Below, one piece after another: positions 4,843 through 6,405 of a stretch of DNA of 6,405 bases. The position numbers and the translations under genes were made by a program. Source of the DNA: Planctomicrobium sp. (GTDB lineage: Bacteria > Planctomycetota > Planctomycetia > Planctomycetales > Planctomycetaceae); the NCBI GenBank assembly GCA_018659505.1, contig JABJMI010000199.1, positions 1 through 6,405 on the forward strand, given 5' to 3'. The notes beneath the pieces were generated by a model. It searched no databases, was not told where the DNA came from, and saw only the letters and a program-made list of their open reading frames with translations. Every line of letters starts with the position of its first letter. The stretch's first letter is position 1.

Positions 4843-5571
4843 GTGTCTCAATCAGTTCGAGTTCTCAACTGGAATGTTGAATGGGCAACTCCACGATCGC
4901 CACGTGGACCTCATGTTCAAGAACACTTTCGAGAAAATGGTCCCGATCTCATCTGTCTGACAGAAGGTCAGGCAGACCTCCTGCCTGCTTCTGGTCATGT
5001 CATCACCAGTCAAGCCGATACGGGGTATCCCATTCAAAAGCCTCAGCGAAGAAAAGTTTTGTTCTGGAGTCGATCTCCATGGAAAAACATAGATGATCTG
5101 GGATCGGAAGGACTCCCTTCTGGTCGGTTCATCGCGGGCACAACTCAAACGAAATTCGGTTTGCTACGAGTCATCGGCAAATGTATTCCATGGAGCCACG
5201 CCCATGTCTCAACCGGTCGACGCGATCGCCGTGTCTGGCAAGATCACCTAGCCTATCTGACAGAGCTAAAATTCATATTGAACCGTCTGTCCAAAGATCT
5301 TGTGACAATAGTGGTTGGCGATTTTAACCAACTTGTTCCACGTCATCGGGCTCCAGAACATGCCTATACTGCACTAATGGAAACCTTTGATGGTTGGTCG
5401 TTTGCAACAGAAGGCACCATTCCCGGTCTGTCACGAAGCCTGATCGATCATGTCGCCATTCGTTCACCGCTCACCTGCGAACGACTCAAGGGAATTCCTC
5501 GGAGAAGCGTGAGTGATCTTCGCCTGAGCGACCATGACGGAATCATCGCGGATTTCACTCTGCGATCCTAA
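4843..5571 (+). CDS. Endonuclease/exonuclease/phosphatase (EEP) family protein
   Basis: 242 residues, close to the minimal EEP fold of DNase I, exonuclease III and TDP2 relatives, which use divalent metal to cut phosphodiester or phosphate bonds. The signature residues appear in order: LNWNVEW with metal-site Asn11; DLICLTEG with catalytic Glu41; VVGDFNQ with Asp160 and Asn162; LIDHVAI with Asp202; and the terminal LSDHDGIIADF with Asp230 and His231. The central HAHVSTG (119-125) occupies the usual pre-catalytic strand position, with WSHAHVS in place of the common NtHL. There is no signal peptide or membrane segment, so it should be cytoplasmic. The GTG start has GGAG (4832-4835) seven bases upstream. 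The substrate (DNA, RNA, a nucleotide or a phospholipid) cannot be read from sequence. Its place next to a tRNA att scar suggests it is cargo of an integrated element. Confidence 0.85.
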   Translation: MSQSVRVLNWNVEWATPRSPRGPHVQEHFRENGPDLICLTEGQADLLPASGHVITSQADTGYPIQKPQRRKVLFWSRSPWKNIDDLGSEGLPSGRFIAGTTQTKFGLLRVIGKCIPWSHAHVSTGRRDRRVWQDHLAYLTELKFILNRLSKDLVTIVVGDFNQLVPRHRAPEHAYTALMETFDGWSFATEGTIPGLSRSLIDHVAIRSPLTCERLKGIPRRSVSDLRLSDHDGIIADFTLRS

Positions 5572-5727
5572 GCTGTCGAAAGTAGGCCTTCCTTTCGAAT
5601 GAAGGAACAATCTGAAACTTCGTTTTTGTGAGTTTTCAAATGGTCTGCTCACATGACTCGTGCTTCATTTTCTTCTGCCATAGGTAGGGGGTGGGCGCCC
5701 CATTTGCTTCTGCCTCATATATGTAGG

Positions 5728-5746
5728 TCCCGCGTCTGGGATTTTT
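5728..5746 (+). terminator. Weak candidate terminator for the EEP transcript
   Basis: TCCC (5728-5731) can pair with GGGA (5738-5741) around a six-base loop, and five T follow at 5742-5746, with four more T close behind. The stem is only four pairs, so the T-run is the main support. Confidence 0.3.
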
Positions 5747-5762
5747 GAGTTTTTCACGTTAG

Positions 5763-5776
5763 GTAATACTTATTAC
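5763..5776. promoter_or_regulatory. Operator-like inverted repeat
   Basis: GTAATA and TATTAC are exact inverted copies with a two-base spacer, about 30 bases before the ATG of the broken frame at 5806. The symmetry suits a dimeric regulator. AT-rich palindromes of this size also arise by chance, and no regulator gene is nearby. Confidence 0.2.
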
Positions 5777-5805
5777 ATCAAATAGAAACCAAGAGTTCAT
5801 TAGGG

Positions 5806-6207
5806 ATGTTCTGTTTTATTGAAGCTTATCTGGATGAACTTCGAACAAGCTTGGTCCCTGGACTTTGGGAACTATTGGATTGAATGCGATCAGATTTTAT
5901 TTCAGCGAGGAAAGTACTGCTCCTTCAAGTTGTGCCTTCGGTCGATGTGACCGGATGGACTTACAAATGGATCAATTCTGCCTCCCCCCTCAACATCCGG
6001 ATGCACGACATGGAATGCCACGAAGTCGTTATGACCACACATCACGATTGAAGGTCGGCTGTTGCAGAAATCATTTTGACTCGCCTTTCAGGCGTGTTGG
6101 CCAAAACCAGCAGGACACGCTGGTTCGATTCAATGCTAAATACTGAACGCACGGCGAAAGTCAAAAAAGGGTCCTTTTCTCGCTGTGCTATCAAAGGGTT
6201 GGAGTAA
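5806..6207 (+). pseudogene. Possible decayed gene: one frame broken by two in-frame TGA codons
   Basis: One plus-strand frame runs about 130 codons from ATG 5806 to TAA 6205-6207 with only two interruptions, both TGA (5881-5883 and 6049-6051). The pieces read MFCFIEAYLDELRTSLVPGL..., then from an ATG at 5884 MRSDFISARKVLLLQVVPSV and GWTYKWINSASPLNIRMHDM..., and then RSAVAEIILTRLSGVLAKTS.... They have a protein-like mix of hydrophobic and charged residues. The competing frame 5865-6146 is rich in Cys, His and Arg and looks like a shadow. I recognise no family. Against coding: no convincing ribosome binding site, and two hairpins (6082-6094; 6105-6125 with 7-bp arms) lie inside the last piece. 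If real, it is most simply a gene ruined by TGA mutations; the middle piece (5884-6051) alone could be a 55-residue protein. Confidence 0.27.
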
Positions 6208-6267
6208 TTGGGATTGTCGGCCGAACTTGGCTGTCCTGATCTGGGAACACGGATTTATCGGAAGCTA
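6208..6267. other. Short spacer, nothing recognised
   Basis: Sixty bases between the broken frame and the stop codon of the minus-strand cytochrome-like gene. I see no strong hairpin with a T-run for either transcript. Confidence 0.4.
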
Positions 6268-6405
6268 TTACTCTTCCGGTGTGTCGGGCTCCCGCGTCGT
6301 CAGGTTCAACTCAAGCTCGGAATCTTGCCATTTATTGCCGTGACATTCAGTGCAGTGGTTGCGTAGCAGCGGCGTAATGTCCCTTTGGAAATCGGGCGTA
6401 TTCAT
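6268..6405 (-). CDS. CxxCH cytochrome-like protein, partial at the right edge
   Basis: The last 45 codons of a minus-strand gene whose upstream part may lie beyond the window; the codon at the very edge happens to be ATG. The segment DFQRDITPLLRNHCTECHG carries a c-type haem site, CTECH (Cys18, Cys21, His22), in the setting typical of the planctomycete cytochrome domain (PSCyt1, usually ...VRPIL..HC..CHG...). ELELNL follows, where the family has a GLRLD-like strand. In the family this domain usually continues for some tens of residues, but here it ends soon after at tandem stops TAA-TAG. So either this is a C-terminal haem motif or the gene is truncated or frameshifted. Haem attachment implies export to the periplasm, and any signal peptide would lie outside the window. 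Confidence 0.6.
   Translation of the reverse strand: MNTPDFQRDITPLLRNHCTECHGNKWQDSELELNLTTREPDTPEE

Larger units (their letters stand above)
5572..5805. other. Gap after the EEP gene with a hairpin, imperfect direct repeats and a possible terminator
   Basis: No gene is seen. TTCCTT (5589-5594) and AAGGAA (5602-5607) form a short hairpin soon after the EEP stop. CATTTTCTTCTGCC (5666-5679) recurs as CATTTGCTTCTGCC (5701-5714), 13 of 14 bases alike, flanking a G-rich stretch that includes the palindrome GGGCGCCC (5693-5700). TCCC and GGGA followed by T5 (5728-5746) may be a weak terminator for the EEP transcript. GTAATA-CT-TATTAC (5763-5776) is an operator-like inverted repeat. Confidence 0.4.

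Noticed and set aside
5865..6146. Plus-strand frame of 93 codons starting at TTG
   Set aside because: It is Cys-, His- and Arg-rich with no hydrophobic pattern and no ribosome binding site. The neighbouring frame looks more protein-like.
1..6405. CRISPR arrays or regularly spaced repeats
   Set aside because: I looked for recurring 20-40 base units with even spacing and found none. The direct repeats seen are isolated pairs.

Overview
The window looks like a stretch of a planctomycete chromosome. The evidence is the style of the proteins, not a database match. The C-terminus of the RdgB/HAM1 NTP pyrophosphatase has the wording I associate with planctomycetes. There are two lineage-style exported proteins of unknown function. 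A CxxCH segment at the right edge resembles the small cytochrome domains (PSCyt1 type) abundant in that phylum. Genes are widely spaced, Shine-Dalgarno sequences are inconsistent, and base composition looks close to even.

Left part (1-2504). The window opens in the last 65 codons of an rdgB-like gene (+). A 225-residue exported protein follows (279-956, +). The 445-base gap at 957-1401 holds a perfect 8-bp hairpin just after that stop codon and may contain a dispersed repeat. Two minus-strand genes come next. One is an exported protein with a helical N-terminal half and a Trp-rich C-terminal half (1402-2046); its signal peptide looks broken by a missing T. The other is a 72-residue glycine-zipper membrane protein (2286-2504) with a hairpin at its stop codon and a possible terminator about 100 bases further on.

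Middle (2505-4169). A short decayed relic of an ISAs1-like (H-repeat) transposase N-terminus lies at 2635-2812 on the minus strand. Downstream in this window's coordinates is an intact MalY/PatB-type PLP aminotransferase/C-S lyase (3006-4169, minus).

Accessory-looking part (4170-5571). The 20 bases at 4614-4633 read, on the minus strand, exactly as positions 54-73 of a tRNA: T-loop, 3' T-stem, 3' acceptor strand and discriminator A. No matching 5' body lies upstream. Beyond this 3' end come a near-palindrome and a near-perfect intrinsic terminator, as expected for a former tRNA gene. This is best read as the attachment-site scar of an integrated element. Next to it on the plus strand are a 52-residue protein, whose tail resembles sequences I remember at the ends of planctomycete integrase-associated reading frames, and 23 bases later a complete endonuclease/exonuclease/phosphatase (EEP) family enzyme (4843-5571). 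This small module is the most interesting part of the window.

Right part (5572-6405). It is mostly non-coding. A plus-strand frame (5806-6207) stays open except for two in-frame TGA codons and may be a decayed gene. The window ends inside a minus-strand gene whose last residues carry a CxxCH haem motif (6268-6405).
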